Part shown: piece by piece, positions 25,262-33,964 of the stretch | Numbering within the stretch: the first letter of the stretch is position 1 | Layout of the letters: each line of letters starts with the position of its first letter | Assembly (NCBI RefSeq): GCF_010668395.1 | Contig: NZ_WUEY01000008.1 | Location: forward strand, 124,001-188,000 | Direction of reading: 5' to 3' | Length of the DNA: 64,000 bases | Origin: Martinezella lusitana | GTDB lineage: Bacteria; Pseudomonadota; Alphaproteobacteria; Rhizobiales; Rhizobiaceae | Program-made: the position numbers and the translations under genes | The notes under the pieces: generated by a model | Told to the model about the DNA's origin: nothing | Database searches by the model: none | The model's input: the letters and a program-made list of their open reading frames with translations, nothing else

Positions 25262-25882
25262 TCAAGGCGTGGCGGTCTCGTCGAGGTCGCCATAGACCAG
25301 ATAGCGCAGCGGCCCCGATGTCACGGCATCGAAGGGAAAGCAGGTCGCGAGCACGAGATGGACGCCTGGCGCATTGGTGTCGATCTCGGCCTCGTCCCAG
25401 CGCGCGACGGCCATGTGGGTTACGCGAAAGGTAAAGATCCGGCCATCGCGGCGCGTGATGCGGATATGGTCATTCTCCCTGATGTCTTTCAGGAAGGTAA
25501 AATGGGTGTCGCGGTGGGCCGCATAGACAGCCGTACCCTCTTCGCCCGCCTGTGGCGTGTTGTCGAGGTGGCCGGGGCCGAAGGCGAGGGCCTGGCCGCT
25601 TGCGCCCTTCAGCGCTATGGCCGAAGCGCCGAGACGTGGCACCTCTATGCGCGCCACCGGCCAGGTGTCGGCCCAGCTCCACGGCTTGACCGGAACGCCG
25701 GACGTCATGCTCTGGGCAAAGGCGCGGTCCAGCAGGACCTGCGCCAGAGCGGCTTTGGCGTATATCCATCCGCCTTGGGCGGCGAGGAAGAGACCGGCCG
25801 CTATCAAGATGGCGGCGAAAAGCGTCAGAAGGGAGCGCGCTGGCGCGCTCCCGATGGTTTGGATCTGAGCGGCGGCGATCAT
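25262..25882 (-). CDS. class GN sortase
   Basis: A 206-residue cysteine transpeptidase with an N-terminal membrane anchor (residues 18-40). The sortase triad is visible: H123 (YAAHRDTHF), C181 (LVLATCFPFD) and R193 (GPLRYLVYG). It is of the proteobacterial class GN type, normally paired with one dedicated substrate. Its start overlaps the stop of that substrate gene (ATGA), so the two are translationally coupled. It would cut the LPQTA motif of the partner and link or release it in the envelope of a Gram-negative cell. Confidence 0.9.
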   Translation of the reverse strand: MIAAAQIQTIGSAPARSLLTLFAAILIAAGLFLAAQGGWIYAKAALAQVLLDRAFAQSMTSGVPVKPWSWADTWPVARIEVPRLGASAIALKGASGQALAFGPGHLDNTPQAGEEGTAVYAAHRDTHFTFLKDIRENDHIRITRRDGRIFTFRVTHMAVARWDEAEIDTNAPGVHLVLATCFPFDAVTSGPLRYLVYGDLDETATP

Positions 25883-28137
25883 GCCCTGCTCCTTCTCGAG
25901 GCGAAGGCCAGCAGCGAGGCACCAAGCAGCAGTGCAAGCAATCCCTCGAGAATGAGGAGCGTCGCCGGGGTTGCCGTTTGCGGCAGCGGTACGCTTGCAG
26001 GAGGTGCCGCGGAGATCGGTTCAAGCTCAGCGGCTTCGTCGGTGCCCTGCGAGTTGCCGGACGTCTGGCGATGCTTGGCGTCCGTCTTCGCATCCCGTGC
26101 CGCCCCGATGCCGGGGAGCTTGTTGTAGTCCCAGCCGGCCGGCAGCTGCAACGGAATGTCGGCCTCGGTCAGCGGCGTGTTCGCCGGGCGCAGACGCCTG
26201 GTATCGACTGCGACAAGGCTGGTCAGGCGCGTAACCAGATGATGGTCCAGCGCCAGTTGAAGAATACGCTTGTCGGCTTCCGTCTGCGTGATCTTGCCGA
26301 GGGTGAGATTGACCTCGGCATCGTCGATCTGGCGACGCGCCCAGATCTTGGAGATGCCCTTGGCGTTGCTGGCCTGATCGAGCGGCAGCGAAATCGTCCA
26401 TGGGCGATCTCCGACCATGCCGCTGACCGTCAGGGTGCCGGCGGCCTTCCCCATTCGGGCAGCCAATACGAGCGGCTCGCCATGATAGATGTCGGGCAGG
26501 AGGTTCGGCGAGAGGCTGGCGTTCTTTTCCGAAAAGACCGCCGCGACATTGGTGACGGCAGGGTTTTCCAGCTTGTCGAAGAGGGCGTGCATGCGTTCGT
26601 TCACTTCCGCGACCGAGCCGATATGGGTGAAGCTGCCGCGGCCGAGCTCGGCGGCACGGCTCATCAGGTAGGTGTTCGGCGCCGAGCCGATGCCGACCAT
26701 GAAGATGCGCGAGCGTCCACGCAATTGAGCGATCGCATCGAGAAGCTGCTGCTCGTTGTTGACTTCGCCGTCGGTCAGGAACACGACCTGACGCAATCCA
26801 TCGGCCTGATGGCTGTCGTCGAGCGCGGCCTGGAGCGGCGGCAGCATTTCGGTTCCGCCGGCAGCCTCCAGGTTGGTGACGAAGCGGCGGGCCTCGGCAA
26901 TGTTGTCAGCCGTCGCCATGACCGAATCCGGGAAGAACTTGGTCATCGTGTCGTCGAAGCGGATGACGTTGAAGCGGTCGTTCGGCCCCAGCCGGGACAG
27001 GGCATAGTCGAGGCTCGCCCTTGCCTGCTCGATCGACGTGCCGCCCATGGAGCCGGAATTGTCGATGACGAAGACGACTTCGCGGCCGGCCTTTTGCGGC
27101 GTCGTCACCGCCGGCGGAGTTACGTAGGCAAGCACATAATCATCTTTGCCGACATGTTCGCGGAAAAGGCCGACGCTCGGCACATTGCTTGCGACGGCAT
27201 TCCATTCGAGCACGAAGTCGCGATCCGCCGTGGCATCGCCGTCCAGAACGACCCGGCGTGCGTTGTCGCTCAGCCTATCGATCTTAACCGCCTGATAGAG
27301 GCTTTTGACATCGTCGACCGGGAAGCCGGCATTGAGATTGATTTTGAGCGTGACGGGATTGGTATGATTGCTATCGGGGGCGATCAGCGGCGCGGCGACG
27401 GGCTTGTCGCCGGTGTTGCGCGATGGGCTATCCTCCGTGCGGCCCCAGCCGGCCTTCAGCTCCGCATTCTGCGTAATGGGCGAGGCATCCTGCGGGGTGT
27501 AGCGTGGGGCGACGACCAGCGGAACCCGCAGGGAAAAGCGGCCATCCGCCAGGTGTACGGCCTGCTGATACTCGATCTGCACGACGATCTTTTCATGCGG
27601 GCCTATGTTTGCGACCGCGTTGGTGAAGACGTTCGGTCGCTGCTGCTCCACGAGGGAGGCCTTCTTGCCTTCCCGGCGTGCCTTCTCATAGATGGCGCGG
27701 GCGGCTTGCTTCTCCTTGATGTCGGCGACGACAACCCGATTGCCGACGATCATCTTCAGGGAATAGACGGCGCTGTCCTCGGGAAGAGGGAAGACATAAA
27801 GGGCCTCGACCCATTTGTCGGTCGAGTTTTCGAAAGCCTGTGTGAGGACGGCCTTGGCCGTCGGTCCATTGACGTCGATATCGACATCGGTCGCAAGTCG
27901 TGGCGCCTCGATATACTTGCCGTCCTGCGTCGTCTGCAAAAGAAGGCTGCCAGCACCCATTTCGTTCGGGGTGACGAAGGCCGCCGGTTGAGCGTGCGAC
28001 TCCAAGGGGTGCAGCAGTGCGAAGATGACGGCAAGCGCCGGCAGCAGGATGGCATTGCTGAACCATAATAGCAGGCCGAATCCCATGAGGACGGTTCGCC
28101 GATTTCGGCGGCGGGATATGCTTGGCAAGGCTGACAT
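25879..28137 (-). CDS. sortase target protein with VIT and VWA domains
   Basis: A 752-residue envelope protein. A signal anchor (about 14-42) precedes a VIT domain (about 55-190, VTPNEMGAGSLLL, YVFPLPEDSAVYSLKM, EKARREGKKASLVEQQRPNVF in parts). The von Willebrand A domain (about 352-525) has the MIDAS motif DNSGSMGG at 359-366. The C-terminus carries the sorting signal: LPQTA at 718-722, a hydrophobic helix and RRSRA. The ATG at 28137 has AAGGAG upstream. This is the dedicated substrate of the coupled sortase, probably an adhesin or matrix-binding protein with a metal-dependent ligand site. Confidence 0.9.
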   Translation of the reverse strand: MSALPSISRRRNRRTVLMGFGLLLWFSNAILLPALAVIFALLHPLESHAQPAAFVTPNEMGAGSLLLQTTQDGKYIEAPRLATDVDIDVNGPTAKAVLTQAFENSTDKWVEALYVFPLPEDSAVYSLKMIVGNRVVVADIKEKQAARAIYEKARREGKKASLVEQQRPNVFTNAVANIGPHEKIVVQIEYQQAVHLADGRFSLRVPLVVAPRYTPQDASPITQNAELKAGWGRTEDSPSRNTGDKPVAAPLIAPDSNHTNPVTLKINLNAGFPVDDVKSLYQAVKIDRLSDNARRVVLDGDATADRDFVLEWNAVASNVPSVGLFREHVGKDDYVLAYVTPPAVTTPQKAGREVVFVIDNSGSMGGTSIEQARASLDYALSRLGPNDRFNVIRFDDTMTKFFPDSVMATADNIAEARRFVTNLEAAGGTEMLPPLQAALDDSHQADGLRQVVFLTDGEVNNEQQLLDAIAQLRGRSRIFMVGIGSAPNTYLMSRAAELGRGSFTHIGSVAEVNERMHALFDKLENPAVTNVAAVFSEKNASLSPNLLPDIYHGEPLVLAARMGKAAGTLTVSGMVGDRPWTISLPLDQASNAKGISKIWARRQIDDAEVNLTLGKITQTEADKRILQLALDHHLVTRLTSLVAVDTRRLRPANTPLTEADIPLQLPAGWDYNKLPGIGAARDAKTDAKHRQTSGNSQGTDEAAELEPISAAPPASVPLPQTATPATLLILEGLLALLLGASLLAFASRRSRA

Positions 28138-28306
28138 GACAGGCTCCTTGTTCGTTGAGGAATGACTGAAGCCATTGTCAACAAAGGCTATTTTCCCGCC
28201 AGCGTAAGCTTTGCCCTGTTTCGTCCGCATCTTGCCGCAAACGGTCTTGTCGCTGGCGGGTATGTGTGGAATTGTGAAGAGAAGTACGCAAACAGGAAAC
28301 GAGCGA

Positions 28307-29068
28307 ATGGTCCAGGGCGACCCCTACCTATCCGATCATCAGAACAGCGCAGTGGCGGAGCGGGTTCGCGAGGAGATCGCCCGGCGACGCATTTCCAGGC
28401 AGCGTCTTGCCAACGATGCGCGCATCAGCCTTTCGACACTGGAGAAGGCTCTTTCCGGACACCGCCCCTTCACGCTTGCGACCATCATCCGCCTGGAGCA
28501 GGCGATGGGCGTTGTGCTGCGCGAAGCGGGCGGAACGCAGTCGCCTCCAGTCAACGACAAACACGGTCATGCTCCCGAAGAGCTTGGCGCCTATTCGCGC
28601 GCCTCGGTCTCATGGCTGGAGGGCACTTACCTGACGCTGCGCCCGTCCTTCGGCGATCCGAATGCGATCTTCGCCTATTGCACGGAAATCGCCTGGGATG
28701 GAGACCGCACCTGTCTGGGCTTCCGGGAGCGCGAGCGCAGCGACGCCTCGTTTTCGCAGCAGGGCTCGGTGTCCGTCCCGCATCTGTCGGGGCACATCTA
28801 TCTCGTGACGAATTCGTCCGGGCAGTATCGCATGGCGATATTGTCCAGGCCCAGCATCACCGGCGAGATGTTTGGCCTCCTGACGACATTGCGCGCCGGG
28901 CAGGGCTCACACCTGACCCCCGTCTCGACGCCGATTGCCTTGCTGCCGATCTCGGCCTTTACGCAACCGTCCTTGGGACGGATCCTGGCGGCGGATCATC
29001 ATCACGAGGCCTATTCCGCCATCATGCGCCGCATTACCGGCGAGAGCTACGCCGGATTCGTCGGCTGA
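28307..29068 (+). CDS. XRE-type helix-turn-helix regulator with C-terminal sensor-like domain
   Basis: A 253-residue protein from the ATG at 28307. The N-terminal lambda-repressor-like helix-turn-helix (about 15-70) reads VREEIARRRISRQRLANDAR and SLSTLEKALSGHRPF. The remainder (about 90-250, SVSWLEGTYLTLRPSFGDPN, VSVPHLSGHIYLVTNSSGQY) looks like a ligand-binding domain I do not recognise. It is divergent from the sortase substrate gene across about 170 bases, suggesting that it controls the sortase locus. Family members of this size occur widely in rhizobia. Confidence 0.75.
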   Translation: MVQGDPYLSDHQNSAVAERVREEIARRRISRQRLANDARISLSTLEKALSGHRPFTLATIIRLEQAMGVVLREAGGTQSPPVNDKHGHAPEELGAYSRASVSWLEGTYLTLRPSFGDPNAIFAYCTEIAWDGDRTCLGFRERERSDASFSQQGSVSVPHLSGHIYLVTNSSGQYRMAILSRPSITGEMFGLLTTLRAGQGSHLTPVSTPIALLPISAFTQPSLGRILAADHHHEAYSAIMRRITGESYAGFVG

Positions 29069-29089
29069 GACCCGCCGCCGGGGTAGCCG

Positions 29090-29839
29090 TTATCGGGCAT
29101 CGTGGAAGATGATCCCGACCGTGTGGCGCTTGCCCGAACGGACCCGGCTGACGCCATGCCTGAGATTGACTCTGTAGTTCCCCTTCGTTCCGCGAACGGG
29201 GCGGTTATGGACCGCGAAAGCGACGGCATCGCCCTGCCGCAGCGGCACCACCTCCGCACGGCTTTGCATGCGCGGCCGCTGTTCGGTCAAAACGAACTCG
29301 CCGCCGGTAAAGTCGCGTCCCGGCTCGGAAAGCAGGATTGCGACCTGGATGGGAAAGGCAAGCTCGCCGTAGAGATCCTGGTGCAGGCAATTGAAGTCGC
29401 CGGGCACATATTGCAGCAATAGCGGCGTCGGCCGCGTCTGGCCGGCCTCATGGCATTGCTTCAGGAACGAGGCATGGTCCTCAGGGTAGCGTTCCTCGGT
29501 GCCCATGCGTTCGTTCCAGCCATTTGCGATGCCGGACAGGTGAGGATAGAGCGCAGTGCGCAGACCGCCTAGAATTTCGGGTAGCGGATAGTGGAAGTAG
29601 CGATATTCCCCTTTCCCGAAGCCGTGGCGCGCCATGATTACATGGCTTCGGAAATGGCGCTCCTGCGAATACAGTCCGGAGATCGCTCTGCATTCCTCGG
29701 GTGTCAGAAGCCGCGGGAGAACAGCGCAACCGAAGCCGTCGAGCTCCGCCGCTGCAGTCTGCCAATCATAGGCGCCGACCCGGGCCGCGGCTGGGATTTC
29801 CAAGGGAGCCGGCGCGAAAGTCGATATCGGTGTGTTCAT
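29090..29839 (-). CDS. 2-oxoglutarate-Fe(II) oxygenase family protein
   Basis: A 249-residue non-haem iron dioxygenase. The iron site HxD is H153-Q-D155 (NCLHQDLYGEL). The distal His and the 2-oxoglutarate Arg lie in the C-terminal NLRHGVSRVRSGKRHTVG block, which is characteristic of a proteobacterial family (Oxygenase-NA type) suggested to act on nucleic acids. The N-terminus LDGFGCAVLPRLLTPEEC is the usual fold start. The ATG at 29839 follows GAGGA. It stands alone, facing the XRE regulator tail to tail. The substrate is uncertain; DNA/RNA demethylation is a family suggestion only. Confidence 0.82.
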   Translation of the reverse strand: MNTPISTFAPAPLEIPAAARVGAYDWQTAAAELDGFGCAVLPRLLTPEECRAISGLYSQERHFRSHVIMARHGFGKGEYRYFHYPLPEILGGLRTALYPHLSGIANGWNERMGTEERYPEDHASFLKQCHEAGQTRPTPLLLQYVPGDFNCLHQDLYGELAFPIQVAILLSEPGRDFTGGEFVLTEQRPRMQSRAEVVPLRQGDAVAFAVHNRPVRGTKGNYRVNLRHGVSRVRSGKRHTVGIIFHDAR

Positions 29840-30089
29840 GTCGTGTCCTCGGCCTGGGCGGCTTTCGGTGGCGTTCGATACGCCCCAGGTGCCGCGAGAA
29901 CTCGAATCCTAGTGTCAGGACTGGCCAAGCAGCCACCCGATTTCCGATTGCCAGGGATGAGAATGAGAACTGGTGTCGTCCGCGTCTGACGTTCTTGCTC
30001 GACCCAAGACATGGCCGGCGTATTTTCAAACGCTCGGAAGACGAGGCGGTCGTCAGGGCATCATTGGCGGGAGGGCGGTTATATCGGCC

Positions 30090-33000
30090 TCAATATCGCG
30101 CCCGCAGGAGCAATCGGAAGAGATGCGCGCGGTTCTCGGCGCCGAAGCTACCGTTATAGTCCAGCGCGAGCGAGATCTGCTCGCTGAGCGCGATATCGAA
30201 GCCTGCGTCGACGACCAGGGAGTCCCGATCGACGACTGTTCCGCTTTCGGTGAAGATATCTCCGCCGGCAAAGGCCATGCGTGAGGTCATATCCAGATCG
30301 CCGAATGCATGCCGCCATCCCAGCGAACCATAAAGCTTCGCCGGCATGTCTCCCAAGGCAACGTCCCGCTCCGCACGAGCGCCAAAGGTGGCGAACGTCA
30401 CGGCCGCCTGATCGGCGCTTCCGCTCAGAGCGGCCGCACTGCCGCGCTCCGAAAATGAACTGGTCCGCACGTCTGTAAACGTCACGTTCGCAAAAGGCTC
30501 GAGCCGCGCATCGCCCATGGAGATCTCATAGGCCAGCTCGCCGAAGACCTGTGCCGTATAGGCATGATAGTCTGCCCGCAGCGAATCCGCATAGCCGGAG
30601 AAATCGATGCCGCGGAGGGTCGAAACCGATTGCAGGCTGTAGGTGCCGCCGAGCCGCAGCGCCAGCACCCCCCATTCCTTGCCGGCATAAAGCCCGAGAT
30701 TGTAGTTGTCCGTATCGGCATGGGCCGAGACGTCGGATTGGCTGAACCGGCTGCGGCCATATCCCGCAAGCGCGCCGATGCGCCAATCGGAGCTGTCGAG
30801 AGTGGTATCAAAGCCGAACAGGACGCCGCCCGTGTTGCTGCTGCCGTCATCCGAAGACGTCCATCCTCCGTAAGGCGCGCTCCAGAACGCCGCAAGACCA
30901 TTGGCTGGATCGGAAAGAATGCCGTTGATGGCTTTTTCTGGCGGCGTCCGGCGCTGGTCGTCGTTCGCGTAAGCAAGGCCGGTGTCAGCCTGTATCCGCG
31001 CCTGCTTGCTGGCGCCAACGCCACCTTGCATGCTGCGCAGGCGATCGATCGCGACATCGCGCACGAAGCGGCCATTGTCGAAAGCCGTTCCTGCCAGCGA
31101 AAGATGGATTTCACCGGCGAGCTGCTTCAAGGCTCCGGACGCTTCATCCATGCTCAACACCGCAACGGCGTCGTAGAGTGTGTTCGAAGCGCCGAGACTT
31201 TCGATGCCGCGCGCCGTCGAACGCTGGTTTGCGCTCGTGCCGGCGGCGGCAAAGGACGTGCTGTTGCGCGCGAGCGTGAGATCGATCGTGCCGCTGGAGT
31301 AATCGAGAACCGGCGTGACGAACGCGTAGTTCGACCGGATTGTGTCGAAGCTGCCCGAAACTCCGCCGCTGGCGGAGAGAATTGTATAGTCGGTGAAGGG
31401 TTTCAGGCCACTGCCCGCCAGGGAGAGGGACCCGCCGTTCAGGCTGACCGTCCCGGTAACATCGATGCGATCGGTGCCGGCGTCATTGCTTTCGACAAGA
31501 ATTGTCGAGCCGCCTTGGGTTGTCAGATTGCCATCGATCGTCAACGTGCCGATGCCGTTGTTGCCCGGAGACAGGGTCGCGCCGGCCCCCACGACCGTAG
31601 AGCCGACCGTGCCCGTTCCGCCGAGCAGGCCGTAGCCGCTGAGATTGATCGACCCGCCAAGCGTGCCGTCGACGATCAGGCTGCCGCCGGAGACCGAGGT
31701 CACGCCGCTGAAGGCGCTGGAATTGCCGGTCAGGGTCACGTCGCCGGATGCGACATAGAGCGAGCCATTGCCGTCGATCGCCGTTTTCACGGTTTGGGGC
31801 GTGCCGCCAAAATTGAAGACGAGCGAACCATTGCCGCTGCCGAAGTGAATGGCATCGACATCGAGCGTCGCCGCGCCCGTCGCAGTCTGGCCGAGCGCCG
31901 AGCCGATATTGACCGAGGCGGTGGAACCGGCCTGGGCCGCAATCGTGATGCTTGGGGCAGAGAGCGTCGAGCCGCCGCTCACTGTGAGGCTGGCGTCGCC
32001 GGCATTGCCGACCGTCAATCCGTTATCGACCGCAAGCGTCGATCCGGTTCCGGTAACCGTGACTGCGCCGCTGCTGCCCGCCGCATCGCCGATCGTCGCG
32101 CTTGCCGTATGGACCGAACCGCCCTGGATGACGTCGAGCGTGCCGTTTCCGGCATCGCCGATGGTCATGTTGCCCTGGTTGTTCCAGGTCGAGCCGTTGC
32201 CGATGACGGTTGCCGCGCCGCTGGAACCGGAGGACGTGCCGATGCTGGCGCTCTGGCTTGTCAGCGTACCCTCCGATGACACCGCAAGGCTTCCCGTACC
32301 GCCGCTCGCGCTGCCGACATCGAGGTCGCCATCGATCGACCAGTGGCTGCCCGCGCCGCTGACAAGCGCCTGACCGTTGCCGCCGGCGCCGGTGCCCAGC
32401 GATGCATTGCCGGTCGAGAGGGCGCCGCCTGCCAGGACCTTCAGCGAACCGCTACCGGCCGCGCCGTCCTGCAATTCGCCGCTCATGTCGAAATGGCTGC
32501 CGTTGCCGACGACGACGAGCGTGCCGCTGGACGAGGCTTCCTTGCCGAGCGTCGCTGTTGCCGCATTGGCGCTTGCCGATCCCGATACGGTCACGGAGCC
32601 GGATCCTTCGTTGCCGACGGTGAGATCGGCATTGATATCCCAGTGCGAACCGGTGCCGTCGACCGTCACCGCGCCGATCGAATTCTTGCCGTCGGCAACG
32701 ACGGCCGAGCTGCTGTCGACTTCGCCGCCAGTGCTGATGTCAAGCCTGCCGTTGGCGCCTGTGCTGTCCGCATCGGTGTGATCGCCCCCGACGAGTAACG
32801 CGCCGGTGTCCCACAGCGAGCCGGAGCCGCCGACCGTGGCCGAGCCGCTGGCGAAGCGACCGATGACGGCCGAACCACTCGAGACCGTTGCGCCGGAGTA
32901 GACGAAGAGGTCGCCGGCGCCGCTGGAGCCGACCGTCAGACGTCCGCTGGTGTTCCATTGCGAGCCCAGGCCGGAAACGGTCGCGGAACTGGTGCCGCTG

Positions 33001-33785
33001 CCGGTTCCAAGCCCGATCGTCGCGTCGTCGTTCGAAACGATCGCACCCGTTGATATGGCGATCGTCCCGGTGCCGTCGCGACCGACGAGCAGATCTCCAT
33101 CGATCAGCCAGCTTGTTCCCGCGCCGGACACCGACACGCCGCCCGAACTTCCCGCGCCGTATCCAAGTGTCGCATCGCCGGTGCTCGCCACGGCACCGTC
33201 GGTCAGATCGAACGAGCCCTGTCCGTTGTAGCCGACGAATAGCGGTTGGCTGCCGGAAAGCGTGAACGAGGATTGGCCGCTGACCGTGATGCTGCCGCTG
33301 CTCCCGGCGGCGGAGCCGATATAGACAGGGCCGCCGCCCTCATATTGACCGCCGGCGCTGATCGTGAACGTCGCGGCTCCCTGGTCGCCGACCAGAAGCG
33401 TTCCACTGTTCTGCCAGTCCGCGGCGGCACCCGTCAGATCGAAAATGCCGCTGGCACCCGCGTGTGAGGCGATCGAGGCGGAAGAGCTTTGCAGCGAGCC
33501 GAGAACGGTCAACGCCCCGTCGCCATCGAGGCCGACGGTGAGATTGCCTGCCGAGGCGGAGGTGCCGGCGATGATTTCGGGAGCGGGTGAGCCGCCGTCG
33601 ACTATGACGGAGTCTGCTGAGCTGGGGACCGATGCAGTCGACCAGTTGCCCGCGTTGTTCCAGTTGCTGTCCACCCCGCCGGTCCACGACAAAGATGCCG
33701 CGACGGCCGCTGCCGAGGTGAGGCAGGCCGAAATCGGGATGAGAAAGGTCGATATGCGCAGGGCGGCGCGCGCAGCAGCCAGCAT
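30090..33785 (-). CDS. autotransporter with T5SS/PEP-CTERM-type repeats
   Basis: A 1231-residue type Va secreted protein. After a long signal peptide (about residues 1-31) comes SWTGGVDSNWNNAGNWS. A large passenger (to about residue 680) follows, made of roughly ten or more copies of a 45-60-residue repeat built on VSGAGSSWSI-DGDLTVG-SG-GTLTVS-GG; this predicts a beta-helix rod. A linker with FSGVTSVSGGSLIVDG and an autochaperone-like section precede the C-terminal barrel (about the last 280 residues, from GGVLFGFDTTLDSSDWRIGA) ending LLLRARY. The start at 33785 has AGGAC upstream. Such proteins are surface adhesins or biofilm factors; no protease motif is visible. Confidence 0.88.
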   Translation of the reverse strand: MLAAARAALRISTFLIPISACLTSAAAVAASLSWTGGVDSNWNNAGNWSTASVPSSADSVIVDGGSPAPEIIAGTSASAGNLTVGLDGDGALTVLGSLQSSSASIASHAGASGIFDLTGAAADWQNSGTLLVGDQGAATFTISAGGQYEGGGPVYIGSAAGSSGSITVSGQSSFTLSGSQPLFVGYNGQGSFDLTDGAVASTGDATLGYGAGSSGGVSVSGAGTSWLIDGDLLVGRDGTGTIAISTGAIVSNDDATIGLGTGSGTSSATVSGLGSQWNTSGRLTVGSSGAGDLFVYSGATVSSGSAVIGRFASGSATVGGSGSLWDTGALLVGGDHTDADSTGANGRLDISTGGEVDSSSAVVADGKNSIGAVTVDGTGSHWDINADLTVGNEGSGSVTVSGSASANAATATLGKEASSSGTLVVVGNGSHFDMSGELQDGAAGSGSLKVLAGGALSTGNASLGTGAGGNGQALVSGAGSHWSIDGDLDVGSASGGTGSLAVSSEGTLTSQSASIGTSSGSSGAATVIGNGSTWNNQGNMTIGDAGNGTLDVIQGGSVHTASATIGDAAGSSGAVTVTGTGSTLAVDNGLTVGNAGDASLTVSGGSTLSAPSITIAAQAGSTASVNIGSALGQTATGAATLDVDAIHFGSGNGSLVFNFGGTPQTVKTAIDGNGSLYVASGDVTLTGNSSAFSGVTSVSGGSLIVDGTLGGSINLSGYGLLGGTGTVGSTVVGAGATLSPGNNGIGTLTIDGNLTTQGGSTILVESNDAGTDRIDVTGTVSLNGGSLSLAGSGLKPFTDYTILSASGGVSGSFDTIRSNYAFVTPVLDYSSGTIDLTLARNSTSFAAAGTSANQRSTARGIESLGASNTLYDAVAVLSMDEASGALKQLAGEIHLSLAGTAFDNGRFVRDVAIDRLRSMQGGVGASKQARIQADTGLAYANDDQRRTPPEKAINGILSDPANGLAAFWSAPYGGWTSSDDGSSNTGGVLFGFDTTLDSSDWRIGALAGYGRSRFSQSDVSAHADTDNYNLGLYAGKEWGVLALRLGGTYSLQSVSTLRGIDFSGYADSLRADYHAYTAQVFGELAYEISMGDARLEPFANVTFTDVRTSSFSERGSAAALSGSADQAAVTFATFGARAERDVALGDMPAKLYGSLGWRHAFGDLDMTSRMAFAGGDIFTESGTVVDRDSLVVDAGFDIALSEQISLALDYNGSFGAENRAHLFRLLLRARY

Positions 33786-33964
33786 TGAAAAGTGTCCTAC
33801 AACGTGATGTTGCACACCCTGTAGAAACGATATTTATGGTTAACGTTCCGTAAACCCGGCCCCAAATAGCTCTTCAAGAGCGGTTAAGTGCTTCGACTTT
33901 TACTCTCCGGGCCATGCCGGGCAAACCGTCGGTTTGCGAAGGGGAAGGCTCGGTCGCCATCCCG

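Noticed and set aside
25978..28068. Long plus-strand open frame of nearly 700 codons opposite the sortase substrate gene
   Set aside because: It mirrors the real gene in the opposite strand, as is common in GC-rich DNA, has no ribosome site and no recognisable domain, while the minus strand encodes clear VIT and VWA domains.
30564..32279. Plus-strand open frame of about 570 codons inside the autotransporter
   Set aside because: It arises from the repetitive, GC-rich codon pattern of the autotransporter on the minus strand; its product is low-complexity and unlike any protein.
31800..33700. Imperfect tandem repeats resembling a DNA repeat array
   Set aside because: They are the codons of the autotransporter passenger repeats, not an independent DNA element.
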